Source: an uncultured Acidobacteriota bacterium
GTDB taxonomy: Bacteria > Acidobacteriota > Thermoanaerobaculia > Gp7-AA8
Length of the DNA stretch: 45,666 bases
Assembly (NCBI GenBank): GCA_937870635.1
Contig: CALMZP010000011.1
Coordinates: 1-45,666, forward strand
Direction of reading: 5' to 3'
Shown here piece after piece: positions 1-9,250 of the stretch. Made by a program: the position numbers and the translations under genes. Numbering within the stretch: position 1 is the stretch's first letter; the number at the start of each line of letters is the position of its first letter. Under the pieces are notes generated by a model, which was given only the letters and a program-made list of their open reading frames with translations, searched no databases and was not told the DNA's origin.

Positions 1-250
1 GGCCGCGCTATGCGATCACGAAATCATGCGGCTTCTGCTCGACCGCGGCGCGGACCCGAACGCACGCCAGCAGAACGACTTCACACCGCTTCACACAGCT
101 GCGTCGCGCGGCGATGTGGAGATGGCGAAGCTCCTTCTCGCACACGGCGCGAATCGCGATGCCAGAACTGCGGAGGAAACGGGCGTCGCGGATATCGCGC
201 GACAGCGCGGGAAAAGCGAGTTCGCCGAGTGGTGGGAGAAGCAATTTTAG
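1..250 (+). CDS. Ankyrin-repeat protein, C-terminal end (gene cut by window start)
   Basis: The reading frame is open from base 2 to the TAG at 248-250 and begins upstream of the window. The visible part carries two ankyrin units: the end of one (LLLDRGADPNARQQ) and a complete one with the TPLHTAASRGD and KLLLAHGANRDAR signatures, followed by a capping helix ending in FAEWWEKQF. Ankyrin repeats are protein-binding scaffolds and give no enzymatic function; the partner is unknown. The gene converges on fabF, and its stop codon forms the first unit of the heptamer array that separates the two genes. Confidence 0.85.
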   Translation, partial: AALCDHEIMRLLLDRGADPNARQQNDFTPLHTAASRGDVEMAKLLLAHGANRDARTAEETGVADIARQRGKSEFAEWWEKQF

Positions 251-300
251 ATTTTGGATTTTGGATTTGTTTTTCAATCCAAAATCCAAAATCCAAAATC
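250..300. repeat. Heptamer inverted-arm hairpin, unit GGATTTT
   Basis: The left arm (250-267) reads gattttggattttggatt and its exact reverse complement occurs in two registers in the right arm (276-293 and 283-300). The period is 7 bp. It fills the gap between the convergent ankyrin gene and fabF, so it could work as a two-way terminator: the 18-bp A+T stem has T- and A-rich flanks. The ankyrin stop codon TAG sits in the first, slightly diverged unit (TTTTAGA). Confidence 0.85.
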
Positions 301-303
301 GAA

Positions 304-1545
304 TCACTCGTGCTTGGAAAGTACGAGCGTGGCATTGGTTCCGCCGAAGCCGAACGAGTTCGACATCACGTGGCGGACGTCGACCTTGCGCGCCTTGTTC
401 GGCACGTAGTCGAGATCGCACTCCGGATCGGGGTTCTCGTAATTGATCGTCGGCGGAAGGATTCCTTCCTTCAGCGCAAGCGCGGCGATCGCCGTCTCCA
501 GCCCGCCGGCGGCGCCGAGGAGGTGACCGGTCATCGATTTCGTGGAGCTGACGGCGAGCTTGTACGCGTGCTCGCCGAAGACTTTCTTGATGGCGATCGT
601 CTCGGTCCTGTCGCCCACCGGCGTCGACGTTCCGTGCGCATTGATGTAGTCGATGTCCGCCGGCTGCAGCTTGGCGTCCTTGAGCGCGGTGGCCATGACC
701 CGGGCCATCCCGCTGCCGTCTTCGGACGGGGACGTGATGTGGAACGCATCGCTCGACATGCCGTAGCCGGTGAGCTCGCAGTAAATCTTCGCGCCCCGCG
801 CCAGGGCGTGCTCGCGCTCCTCGAGAATCACGATGCCGGCTCCTTCGCCCATGACGAAGCCGTCGCGCTCGAGGTCCCAGGGACGTGAAGCGCGCTGCGG
901 CTCGTCATTGCGGGTCGAGAGAGCGCGCATGGCAGCGAACCCACCCACGGCCAGAGGCGAGATCACGGCCTCGCTTCCGCCGGCGAACATGATGTCAGCC
1001 TCGTCGTACCGGATGATCTTCATGGAGTCGCCGATGGCGTGCGCGCCGGTCGCGCAGGCCGTCGCCGGCGCGGAGCTCGGTCCCTTGCAGCCGAAGCGGA
1101 TGGAGATGTGTCCCGAGGCGAGGTTCACGATGAGGCCGGGAATGAAAAAGGGCGACATGCGCGACGGGCCCTTCTCGATGAGCTTCTTGTGCATCTCCTC
1201 GATCAGTGGCAACCCGCCGATGCCGGAGCCGATGATCACGCCGATCCGGTCCTGATCCTCCTTCGAGGTATCGAGACCGGCATCCGTGACGGCCATCTGT
1301 GCGGCGGCCACGGCGTAGTGAATGAAGGTGTCGGACTTCTTGACTTCCTTCTTCTCGATCCATTCCTCGGCGTTGAAGCCCTTGACCTCGCCAGCGATGC
1401 GGCACGCGTACGCCGAGGCGTCGAATTTCGTGATCGGTCCGACGCCGGAGCGTCCTTCGATGAGGCCCTGCCACGTCGCCTCGTTGCCGACGCCGAGAGG
1501 GGAAATCATGCCGATACCGGTTACGACGACGCGTCGTCTGGTCAA
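304..1545 (-). CDS. fabF: 3-oxoacyl-[acyl-carrier-protein] synthase II
   Basis: This condensing enzyme elongates fatty acids by joining malonyl-ACP to an acyl-ACP, in the cytoplasm (type II fatty acid synthesis). The 413-residue length is normal for FabF. The thiolase-fold catalytic triad is present: Cys164 in ATACATG, His304 in [11 protein letters not shown] and His341 in [15 protein letters not shown]. The start codon is TTG at 1543-1545, giving [12 protein letters not shown], with a GGAG ribosome binding site 8 nt upstream; no ATG lies at a better position. It follows acpP in the same direction, the classic acpP-fabF pair, but the two are separated by a 120-bp gap holding a long palindrome. 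Confidence 0.97.
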   Translation of the reverse strand: MTRRRVVVTGIGMISPLGVGNEATWQGLIEGRSGVGPITKFDASAYACRIAGEVKGFNAEEWIEKKEVKKSDTFIHYAVAAAQMAVTDAGLDTSKEDQDRIGVIIGSGIGGLPLIEEMHKKLIEKGPSRMSPFFIPGLIVNLASGHISIRFGCKGPSSAPATACATGAHAIGDSMKIIRYDEADIMFAGGSEAVISPLAVGGFAAMRALSTRNDEPQRASRPWDLERDGFVMGEGAGIVILEEREHALARGAKIYCELTGYGMSSDAFHITSPSEDGSGMARVMATALKDAKLQPADIDYINAHGTSTPVGDRTETIAIKKVFGEHAYKLAVSSTKSMTGHLLGAAGGLETAIAALALKEGILPPTINYENPDPECDLDYVPNKARKVDVRHVMSNSFGFGGTNATLVLSKHE

Positions 1546-1571
1546 GAGTTCACTCCATCAGAAAAGAAAAA

Positions 1572-1645
1572 GTCAGTTCCAGGGGTCATCGTATCTACAC
1601 GGGAGAGTGCGACTTTCATTCCCGTGCTACGACCCTGGAACTGAC
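1572..1645. repeat. R4-type palindrome between acpP and fabF
   Basis: An outer inverted repeat (gtcagttccaggg at 1572-1584, ccctggaactgac at 1633-1645) encloses a nested one (cacggga at 1598-1604, tcccgtg at 1620-1626). The element sits inside the acpP-fabF transcription unit, where it could form a stem that separates the two mRNAs or lowers fabF expression relative to acpP. It shares the GTTCCAG/CTGGAAC motif with the palindrome at the right end of the window, suggesting a dispersed REP-like family. Confidence 0.75.
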
Positions 1646-1665
1646 CGAAGTGGCGACTCGGAAGG

Positions 1666-1905
1666 TTACTGAGCTTTGGCGCGCTTATCGATGTACTCGA
1701 CCGCGTCGCGGACCTTGCGGATCTTCTCCGCTTCGTCATCCGAGATCTCGACTCCGAACTCTTCCTCGAACGCCATGATGAGCTCAACGGTATCGAGCGA
1801 GTCCGCACCGAGATCCTCGACGAACGAAGCCTCGGGCGTGACCTCTTCCGCGTCCACGCCGAGCTGCTCGACGATGATCGACTTGACCCTATCCTCTACC
1901 GACAT
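1666..1905 (-). CDS. acpP: Acyl carrier protein
   Basis: ACP carries growing acyl chains on a 4'-phosphopantetheine arm during fatty acid synthesis. The 79-residue acidic protein has the invariant [10 protein letters not shown] motif; Ser36 is the attachment site for the prosthetic group. The start is ATG with a strong GAGGAGG ribosome binding site just upstream on the minus strand. It is the first gene of the acpP-fabF unit and is transcribed divergently from the DUF2203 gene at 2003. The C-terminal tail DKRAKAQ is ordinary. Confidence 0.97.
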   Translation of the reverse strand: MSVEDRVKSIIVEQLGVDAEEVTPEASFVEDLGADSLDTVELIMAFEEEFGVEISDDEAEKIRKVRDAVEYIDKRAKAQ

Positions 1906-1955
1906 GCGGGTACGTCCTCCTCTGTTTCAGGTCCGCTGAATGCAGCCCGCCTTTT

Positions 1956-1986
1956 AGCATAAACCGCAGCGGAATGCAGAATGCAA
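1956..1986 (-). promoter_or_regulatory. Putative acpP promoter
   Basis: On the minus strand a TATGCT -10 box (rc of 1956-1961) lies about 50 nt before the acpP start. A TTGCAT hexamer (rc of 1981-1986) could serve as -35, but the 19-bp spacer is longer than the usual 17, so only the -10 is convincing. The region is shared with the opposite promoter for the gene at 2003. Confidence 0.4.
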
Positions 1987-1988
1987 CG

Positions 1989-2002
1989 TATATTCTCGCG
2001 CC
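1989..2002 (+). promoter_or_regulatory. Putative leaderless promoter (-10 TATATT)
   Basis: TATATT at 1989-1994 ends 8 nt before the GTG start at 2003, and no Shine-Dalgarno sequence exists in between. Transcription would begin at or next to the start codon. No good -35 box is visible. Confidence 0.4.
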
Positions 2003-2302
2003 GTGCCCAAGAAGATCTTTTCCTACGAGGAAGCCGCCGCCCTTCTGCCCGATGTCCAGCGCCTCACCGGCGAAGCGGTCGAGCGCGTCGATTCACTGAG
2101 CGAGGCGGCCGTCGACGAATACCAGAACGTCGTCGAAGAGTGGGCCGCTGGCGTCATGAGCCTCGGCATCGAGGTCAAAGGGTTGTGGCTGATCGATTTC
2201 GACAACGGCAGCGGCTACTACTGCTGGCGCTGGCCCGAGCCGTCCCTCCAGTTCTTCCATGGTTACGACGAGGGCTTTGGCGGCCGGGTGATGCTCCAAT
2301 AG
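2003..2302 (+). CDS. DUF2203 family protein
   Basis: This 99-residue protein resembles the DUF2203 family: an N-terminal helical part (YEEAAALLPDVQRLTGEAVERV) and a C-terminal segment with the signature order GLWLIDF, YYCWRWPEPSLQFFHGYDEGFGGR. The C-terminal block resembles what the family shows in many phyla, but its biochemical role is unknown to me. The start is GTG at 2003 giving MPKKIF; nothing better is in frame. It is followed after 7 nt by a HAD-type phosphatase gene, so the two are probably co-transcribed. Confidence 0.75.
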   Translation: MPKKIFSYEEAAALLPDVQRLTGEAVERVDSLSEAAVDEYQNVVEEWAAGVMSLGIEVKGLWLIDFDNGSGYYCWRWPEPSLQFFHGYDEGFGGRVMLQ

Positions 2303-2309
2303 CCTTCCC

Positions 2310-3089
2310 ATGCTGCGAGCCATCGGATTCGATCTCTGGGAGACTCTCATCACCGACACGCCGGACCTCTCCATGCAGCAGGAGAGGCTGCGACTCACGC
2401 GGATGGAGTCGATCCTTCGCGCACGCGGACACGGCGCCGAGGCGGCGACGATCGAGCGCGCGTATCGGTCCTTATGGCATCAATGCCAACAGCTCTACTG
2501 GTCCGAGGATCGCGATGTGCCGTGCCGCCGCCAGATCGAACATTTTCTGGAAGGGCTCGAGCTCGATCCGCGGTCGTTCAGCGAGGAATTGCTCGATGAG
2601 CTCGAGCAGGCGTATGCGAACGCCGCTGTCGAGATTCCGCCGGCCGTCGTGCCGGGCGCAGCGGACATCCTGCCTGCTCTCCGCGAGCGCGGACTATCTA
2701 TCGGTCTCATCAGCAATACCGGTCGAACACCCGGGTACGCGCTTCGCCAGATTCTCGAGCGCCTCGGGCTGGCCGGGTACATCGACGTGATGGTCTTCTC
2801 GAACGAACACGGCGTGTGCAAGCCGCAGCAGTCGATCTTCGAGGAGCTTCGGCGAGGGCTCGATGTCGCATTCGAGGAGATGATGTTCGTCGGAGACAAC
2901 CTCCACGTCGACGTGTTCGGCGCACAACGGGTCGGAATGCGCGGCGTGCACTTCGTGCCGCCGGTGCGAGGCACGGCCGTCGCGCCTCCAATCGAGATCG
3001 GAGAAGAAGTCGTCCCGCACGCGAGGGTGACGAGACTCCAGGAGCTCCTCGGCGTGATCGAGAGTTGTGCGGGGAAAGATGAACGATGA
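2310..3089 (+). CDS. HAD-superfamily hydrolase
   Basis: A 259-residue haloacid-dehalogenase-type phosphatase of unknown substrate. Motif I is FDLWETL: the nucleophile Asp8 is present, but the second Asp of the usual DxD is Trp10, a variant known from the FDLWGTL subgroup of HAD-IA proteins. Motif II is SNT (135-137), motif III Lys171 in CKPQ, motif IV GDNLHVD (195-201). Residues 20-110 form a helical cap. The enzyme may therefore be a phosphatase with changed acid/base chemistry. The last codons and the TGA stop lie inside the left arm of the repeat at 3076-3238, so the repeat shapes the C-terminus (KDER). Confidence 0.85.
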   Translation: MLRAIGFDLWETLITDTPDLSMQQERLRLTRMESILRARGHGAEAATIERAYRSLWHQCQQLYWSEDRDVPCRRQIEHFLEGLELDPRSFSEELLDELEQAYANAAVEIPPAVVPGAADILPALRERGLSIGLISNTGRTPGYALRQILERLGLAGYIDVMVFSNEHGVCKPQQSIFEELRRGLDVAFEEMMFVGDNLHVDVFGAQRVGMRGVHFVPPVRGTAVAPPIEIGEEVVPHARVTRLQELLGVIESCAGKDER

Positions 3090-3238
3090 GAGTTTCGCTG
3101 TCATCCCGAGCGTAGCGAGGGACCTGGGTGGGAAGGGGGCTCGAAGATCCTGCTCCGTGCCCCCCGCACCCCCAGGTCCCTCGCTCACGCTCGTGATGAC
3201 AGGCTATCCCAATCGCTCATCGTTCATCGTTCATCGTT
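3076..3238. repeat. Nested repeat: CATCGTT heptamer arms around an R2 palindrome
   Basis: The outer arms are gatgaacgatgag (3078-3090) and its reverse complement within the array at 3216-3238, period 7 bp. Inside them lies an R2 inverted repeat: TGTCATCCCGAGCGTAGCGA at 3099 onward to 3128, and the complementary half at 3171-3201. The core between (3129-3170) is C/G rich. The left outer arm overlaps the end of the HAD gene including its stop codon; the right arm ends 8 nt before the next start codon. Confidence 0.85.
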
Positions 3239-3246
3239 AAAAAAAC

Positions 3247-4083
3247 ATGTCCTCTGACCGCGTCCTCATCCAGACCGAGCACCTCACGATCGAAGGGCGA
3301 TCGCGTGCAGGGCATGAGACGTGGTTTCGCGTGCGGGAACTGGGGATCGCGCTCGACATCGGGCGCTGTCCCGACGAGCTCATCGCGGTGCCCGACGTGT
3401 TCATCACGCACGCACACCTCGACCATGCGGCGGGGATCCCGTTTTATGCCGGGCAGCGCCGGTTGCAGCGGCTCGAAGCGGGGAGGGTGTGGCTACCGAA
3501 GGAAGCCGCGGCCGACCTTCATGAACTGATGCGCATCCACGAGCGGATGGAGGGGACCGACTACAACATCGAGATCGTCGGGATGGCGCCCGGCGACTCC
3601 GCGCGAGTCGACCGGCGGCACGCCGTCCGCGCGCACGCGGCGACGCATCGCGTGCCGGCCCGGGCGTGGGAGTTCCTCGAGCTGCGCCATCACCTCAAGC
3701 CCGAATTCGCCGGCCTCGACGGAGCGGCGCTCGCCGCGAGACGAAAGGCAGGAGAAGCCGTTCACGACGAAGTCGAATACCCGATCCTCTTCTACACGGG
3801 CGATACGGACCGGGGGATCCTCGAACAGAACACGGCCATCTTCCGCGCCGAAGTCCTGATGATCGAGTGTTCCTTCCTCGGCGACCAGCATCAGGATCGC
3901 GCGGCGATGTACCGCCACATTCACTTCGATGACATCGCCGAATTCGCGTCACGGTTCGAGAACCAGCTTGTCGTGCTGACGCACTTCAGCCGCCGCTATT
4001 CACGCCAGGAGATTCGGGACGCGGTCCGGCGGCGCTGCCCGAAGTCGCTCATCGATCGGATCCGCTTGGCCATCCCCGAATGA
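3247..4083 (+). CDS. MBL-fold metal-dependent hydrolase, RNase Z-like
   Basis: A 278-residue metallo-beta-lactamase-fold protein. The metal-binding motif THAHLDHAAG (His55, His57, Asp59, His60) is complete, and later ligands are suggested by YTGDTD and LTHFSRRYS near residues 180 and 245. The overall pattern (LDIGRCP before the motif, ECSFLGDQHQ, THFSxRY at the end) is that of RNase Z-like proteins. It could process tRNA 3' ends, but the lack of an obvious exosite arm leaves a general phosphodiesterase role open. ATG at 3247 is preceded only by A-rich sequence and no Shine-Dalgarno motif. Confidence 0.85.
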   Translation: MSSDRVLIQTEHLTIEGRSRAGHETWFRVRELGIALDIGRCPDELIAVPDVFITHAHLDHAAGIPFYAGQRRLQRLEAGRVWLPKEAAADLHELMRIHERMEGTDYNIEIVGMAPGDSARVDRRHAVRAHAATHRVPARAWEFLELRHHLKPEFAGLDGAALAARRKAGEAVHDEVEYPILFYTGDTDRGILEQNTAIFRAEVLMIECSFLGDQHQDRAAMYRHIHFDDIAEFASRFENQLVVLTHFSRRYSRQEIRDAVRRRCPKSLIDRIRLAIPE

Positions 4084-4120
4084 GTTGCACCAAAATTGCA
4101 CAATCGCTTCGCGGAAAAGG

Positions 4121-4133
4121 TATTTTCGGTCCG
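4121..4133 (+). promoter_or_regulatory. Putative leaderless promoter of dacB (-10 TATTTT)
   Basis: TATTTT at 4121-4126 ends 7 nt before the ATG at 4134. A TTGCAC hexamer at 4096-4101 could be the -35, with a 19-bp spacer. The nearest purine stretch (aaaagg) is too far upstream and overlaps the -10 region, so initiation on a leaderless message is likelier. Confidence 0.4.
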
Positions 4134-5660
4134 ATGACGTCGTCCACCACTCGCCTGGTTGCGAGCATCCTCGCTCTTCTGCTTCTCTCGCCCTCTCCCG
4201 ATGCGTTCGCGCAGAAGAAGAAAAAGAGAGCCCCCGCAAAAAGAAAAGTCGTCACGCGGAAAGCGCCCCCGCGCGCGGACGTGGCCAGCGGTTCGACACT
4301 CGAGGAGCGTCTGGCGTCGCTGCTGCGCGGCCGCGTAGCCTCCAACTCCGATGCCTCGATCCAGGTTGCGGAAGTGGAAACCGGACGCGTGGTCGCGGAG
4401 CGCAATCCCCACGCTGCGCTCGCCCCGGCTTCGAACATGAAGCTGTTCACGACGGGCGCTGCGCTGGACCTGCTCGATTCAGATTTTCAGGTGACGACCA
4501 CCGTTTCCGCCCGCGGGCAGGCCGATGCGTCGGGCACGCTCGCAGGCGACGTGAAGATCGTCGGCCGGGGGGATCCAACCATCGGCGGACGTTTCCACGA
4601 CGGGAACGCCACCGAGGTCATCCAGCAGTGGGCGACGGATCTCAAGCGGGCCGGCATCAAGACGATCGCGGGCGACCTCATTTTCGAGTACGGCTACATG
4701 GACACGCAGTACGTGCATCCGACGTGGCCCGAGGATCAGCTCATCAACTGGTACGAAGCTCCGGTTTCCGCCTTCTCGATGCAGGAGGGCTGCGTCCAGG
4801 TGCGAGTCCTCCCGAGCAGGCCGGGCCAGGCCTGCGTGGTCCAGCTCGAGCCGCCCACGAGCTACGTGAGTGTCGCGAACAGCTGTGTCACGGGACGCGG
4901 GCTGCCGTTCATCACGCGGCACCGCAACTCGAACGAGATCATCGTCCGCGGTGGTGTGCCCGCCCGCTCGGGTGCAACCGAGGTGTTCCTGACGGTGGAG
5001 AATCCGGTGCAGTATTTCGCGTCGGTCACCAATGAAGTGTTCGCGCGCAGCGGCATTCGCGTGGAAGGGAAGATCGTCATTACTCCGCGCGACGCCCGCA
5101 CCGACTGGCGGGCCGTCTCGCAGCACAGCACGCCGATGAACGTGCTGATCTACGTGGTCAATAAGAAAAGTCAGAACCACTACGCCGAGCAGGTCGTCAA
5201 GATTCTCGGCGCCGAGTTGAAGAAGAACGGTTCGTGGTCAGCGGGCAACGCCGCGGTCACCGAGTGGCTGACGACGAAGGTCGGCGTCCCGCCGGGCGAG
5301 TTCAGCATGGCCGACGGCTCGGGCATGTCTCGGCACAATCGCGCATCGGCGAATGCATTCATCCGGCTGCTGCGGTACATGTGGAAGACGCCGTGGCGCC
5401 AGGACTTCGTCAGCTCGATGCCGTACACGGGCGATCCCGATTCGAAGTTCGGCAACCGCCTCGACAGGCCTCCGTACGCGCGCCAGGTCTACGCGAAGAC
5501 CGGCTACATCGCCGGTGTGGTCGGCCTTTCCGGTTACGTGCACGCGCAGAGCGGAAAGATCTACGCGTTTTCGTTCATCTTCAACCGCTACCGGGTCGGT
5601 GTGTACGACGTGTACCGCCTGCAGGACGAGCTGCTGAAGGAGATCGTCACGAGGGGGTAG
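4134..5660 (+). CDS. dacB: D-alanyl-D-alanine carboxypeptidase/endopeptidase (PBP4 type)
   Basis: Low-molecular-mass penicillin-binding protein that trims or cleaves peptidoglycan cross-bridges in the periplasm. The 508-residue protein starts with a signal peptide (TTRLVASILALLLLSPSPDAFAQ) followed by a lysine-rich linker. Active-site motifs are SNMK (Ser100-Lys103), SQN in KKSQNHYAEQ, and KTG in YAKTGYIAG near the C-terminus. The long insert between SxxK and SxN is typical of the S13 family. A longer in-frame ATG at 4080 exists, but only the 4134 start puts the signal peptide at the N-terminus. It is followed by the longest perfect hairpin of the window. Confidence 0.93.
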   Translation: MTSSTTRLVASILALLLLSPSPDAFAQKKKKRAPAKRKVVTRKAPPRADVASGSTLEERLASLLRGRVASNSDASIQVAEVETGRVVAERNPHAALAPASNMKLFTTGAALDLLDSDFQVTTTVSARGQADASGTLAGDVKIVGRGDPTIGGRFHDGNATEVIQQWATDLKRAGIKTIAGDLIFEYGYMDTQYVHPTWPEDQLINWYEAPVSAFSMQEGCVQVRVLPSRPGQACVVQLEPPTSYVSVANSCVTGRGLPFITRHRNSNEIIVRGGVPARSGATEVFLTVENPVQYFASVTNEVFARSGIRVEGKIVITPRDARTDWRAVSQHSTPMNVLIYVVNKKSQNHYAEQVVKILGAELKKNGSWSAGNAAVTEWLTTKVGVPPGEFSMADGSGMSRHNRASANAFIRLLRYMWKTPWRQDFVSSMPYTGDPDSKFGNRLDRPPYARQVYAKTGYIAGVVGLSGYVHAQSGKIYAFSFIFNRYRVGVYDVYRLQDELLKEIVTRG

Positions 5661-5667
5661 AGAGGTT

Positions 5668-5769
5668 CATTCAACATTCAACATTGAACATTGAACATTC
5701 AACATTCCCGTCCTCCGTCGCAGAGACGGGAATGTTGAATGTTCAATGTTCAATGTTGAATGTTGAATG
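5668..5769. repeat. Heptamer hairpin with a 45-bp perfect stem, unit GAACATT
   Basis: Left arm 5668-5712 and right arm 5725-5769 are exact reverse complements over 45 bp, with a 12-nt loop (ctccgtcgcaga). Each arm is built of 7-bp units aacattc/aacattg; the order of the two unit variants is mirrored exactly between arms. It lies 8 nt after the dacB stop, between convergent genes. Confidence 0.92.
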
Positions 5770-5784
5770 TCGGTGGGGATCGTC

Positions 5785-5824
5785 CTGCCGGTGGTTCCGG
5801 AGATCCCTCGCTGCGCTCGGGATG
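5785..5824. repeat. Half copy of the R2 repeat
   Basis: The segment ccggagatccctcgctgcgc with its tail cgggatga matches the right arm of the R2 hairpin at 26925-26961, including the preceding ctgccggtg stretch. No left arm is present, so this is a solo half element next to the heptamer hairpin. Confidence 0.7.
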
Positions 5825-5833
5825 AACTGCGCG

Positions 5834-6118
5834 CTAGCAGGGTCTGATCTCGTTGGCGTCGGTCACCCGCAGCCGGCCGCTCGCAGGAGTGAACTGCAGC
5901 GTGTAGACGCCCGTACGGTCACGCATCGTGGCCACCGCCTGGAATCCGGGAAAGGTGAGGATGTTCCCGATCACTTCTGCGTTGTGCCTTTTGACGAAGA
6001 GGCGCACCGCGTCGTCGACACTGTCCGCCTCGCACGTATGGAACGTCACGGAGGGGACGGCTTTGACCGGCTTGCCGCGGTCGTCGGTCAGGTGTCGCTG
6101 CTCGATCGAGAATCGCAT
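5834..6118 (-). CDS. Small conserved protein of unknown function
   Basis: A 94-residue protein starting MRFSIEQRHLTDDRGKPV. I do not recognise a named family. It looks soluble, with no signal peptide or membrane segment; the centre reads SVTFHTCEADSVDDAVRLFV and the end gives a beta-rich segment (GVYTLQFTPASGRLRV), suggesting a small alpha/beta domain. The frame stays open far upstream through guaB on the opposite strand, but only this segment has protein-like composition and it ends where guaB's promoter region begins, so I place the start at ATG 6116-6118. It is divergent from guaB. Confidence 0.65.
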   Translation of the reverse strand: MRFSIEQRHLTDDRGKPVKAVPSVTFHTCEADSVDDAVRLFVKRHNAEVIGNILTFPGFQAVATMRDRTGVYTLQFTPASGRLRVTDANEIRPC

Positions 6119-6130
6119 GTCCGCCCGTGA

Positions 6131-7777
<1,647 letters not shown>

Positions 7778-7783
7778 AACCAC

Positions 7784-7948
7784 GTGCTTAGTACTTGGTA
7801 CTTGGTGCTTAGTGCTAGGCATGTCTGGTGGAGCGCGGGCGACCTCGCCCGCGTCCTGTGGAACGGCGGGCGGGATCGCCCACGGCTCCACCAAGCACCA
7901 AGCACCAGGCACTGCGCGGGCGAGGTCGCCCGCGCTCCACCAGGCACT
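7784..7948. repeat. Composite repeat: GTGCTTR heptamer arms with R3 palindromes
   Basis: Left heptamer array 7784-7818 (units gtgctta, gtacttg), then an R3 inverted repeat (ggtggagcgcgggcgacctc from 7828 to its partner ending ggctccacc at about 7892), then the inverted heptamers (caccaagcaccaagcacc, 7888-7913), then a further R3 half (gcgcgggcgaggtcgcccgc and the rest, 7914-7948). It fills the whole gap after guaB and runs up to the -10 box of the next gene. Confidence 0.85.
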
Positions 7949-7952
7949 CCGT

Positions 7953-7964
7953 TAAACTCCCCCG
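7953..7964 (+). promoter_or_regulatory. Putative leaderless promoter (-10 TAAACT)
   Basis: TAAACT at 7953-7958 is separated by six C/G bases from the ATG at 7965, with no ribosome binding site. The -35 region would fall inside the R3 repeat, so the repeat may have supplied or moved part of this promoter. Confidence 0.45.
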
Positions 7965-8372
7965 ATGCGATTTCCGTCCGAGGACGACCTCGGGGCGTTT
8001 CCGCTCGTTGATGATTTCGATGTGAAGCTCCGTGACGCAGGTGATGGGAACCTCCACGCCGAATTCGTGGCGGAGGGAAAGAGGCTGGCCTGGTTTCCCG
8101 CGTGGGACCACGTCGACCGTGACCTTCGGCACTTCATCCCGGCGGACGTCCCGCTGGGAACGCTCGACGAGCCTTACGAGGATGCCGACGAGTCGTGGCG
8201 CCTGATGCTGTTCGAGCACGGCGGATTCGTCTACGTTCTGGAAGGCGACGCACCGCGCACGTCGGACTTTCCGCGCTTCTTCAAGGTGCCGCGCGATCGA
8301 TATCTCGCCGCGTGGGCCGCGCTCGTCGACGCATACAACCCCATCACTCCGCTGGACGAGACCGAGAACTGA
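7965..8372 (+). CDS. Unknown acidic protein coupled to trmJ
   Basis: A 135-residue soluble acidic protein that I cannot assign. It has no signal peptide or membrane segment. Notable are an aromatic-rich middle (RLAWFPAWDHVDRDLRHFIP), a beta-type stretch (SWRLMLFEHGGFVYVLEGD) and FFKVPRDRYLAAWAALVDAYN near the end. The stop overlaps the start of the TrmJ-type gene by one base (TGATG), so the two are translationally coupled. It begins directly after a composite repeat. Confidence 0.75.
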   Translation: MRFPSEDDLGAFPLVDDFDVKLRDAGDGNLHAEFVAEGKRLAWFPAWDHVDRDLRHFIPADVPLGTLDEPYEDADESWRLMLFEHGGFVYVLEGDAPRTSDFPRFFKVPRDRYLAAWAALVDAYNPITPLDETEN

Positions 8373-9085
8373 TGCCGCGGCTCCGCATCGTGCTCGTCGA
8401 GCCGCGCGAAGCGGGAAACGTCGGCGCAGCGGCGCGCGTCATGAAGAACTTCGGATTCGAAGAGCTGGCCATCGCCGGCGATCATCCCCAGCTTCTTCCG
8501 GTATCGTCGTGGTGGGCGAGCGGCGCCGACGACGTGCTTGCGAACGTGCGCGAGCACCGCAACCTTCACGAGGCAATCGCCGATGCTCACCTCGTCGTGG
8601 CCACCACGTCGTCGCGCGGCCGGACCACGCCCGCCGACTTCACGCCGCCGACCCTCGCGGAGCGCTTTGCGGCACTGGCCGGTCACGAGACCCTGGCGCT
8701 CGTGTTCGGCCGCGAGGACAGCGGGCTCACCGCTGCCGAGCTCGCGCTCTGTCATCGCACGGCGGTGATCCCGACGAACGAGAAGTTTCCGACGATGAAC
8801 CTGGCGCAGGCGGTCGGCGCGTTCTGCTATGAGCTGTCGCAGATCGAGCGCGCCCGGCCGCGGCGCGAGCTGGCCACGGCCGCCCAGGTCGAACGGCTGC
8901 ACGAACGATTCGAAGCGCTGCTGCTCGAAGCCGGCTTCCTTCACGCGAACAACCCCGATCGCATTTACGACGACATCCGCGCTCTTCTCGCGCGTGCCGA
9001 GCTCGACGAGCGCGAAGTCACGATCCTCCTGGGGATGGTCCGGCAGTTGGAGTGGGCCGTTCGACGCGGCATGCGTCAAGAGTGA
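8372..9085 (+). CDS. trmJ: tRNA/rRNA 2'-O-methyltransferase, TrmJ type (SpoU family)
   Basis: SPOUT-class enzyme that methylates the ribose 2'-OH of RNA with S-adenosylmethionine; TrmJ acts on position 32 of tRNAs. The 237-residue protein has the three SpoU motifs: NVGAAARVMKNFGF (about residues 15-28), LVFGREDSGLT (about 110-120) and NEKFPTMNLAQAVGAFCYEL (about 130-150). A C-terminal helical extension of about 80 residues, present here, is typical of TrmJ. Substrate position is inferred from family resemblance only; TrmH-like activity on another site is possible. Confidence 0.85.
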   Translation: MPRLRIVLVEPREAGNVGAAARVMKNFGFEELAIAGDHPQLLPVSSWWASGADDVLANVREHRNLHEAIADAHLVVATTSSRGRTTPADFTPPTLAERFAALAGHETLALVFGREDSGLTAAELALCHRTAVIPTNEKFPTMNLAQAVGAFCYELSQIERARPRRELATAAQVERLHERFEALLLEAGFLHANNPDRIYDDIRALLARAELDEREVTILLGMVRQLEWAVRRGMRQE

Positions 9086-9120
9086 GGGCGGTCGGTTGTC
9101 TAATCCGCGCGTCCACCCGT

Positions 9121-9194
9121 TTGGACCTTGGACCTTGGGAGTTCGGCGGCAACGTGCTAGTCCAGGGTCCAGGGTCCAAGGTCCAAGGTCCCAA
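9121..9194. repeat. Heptamer hairpin, unit GGACCTT
   Basis: Left array ttggaccttggaccttggga at 9121-9140 and an inverted array of ggtccaa/gggtcca units at 9161-9194. The same heptamer is used at 32107-32215. It sits between the converging trmJ and response-regulator genes. Confidence 0.85.
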
Positions 9195-9250
9195 TGAAGG
9201 CGTCAGGCGCGGGTAACGCATCCGAACGAGAACGCGGCAGAATGCCCCGG

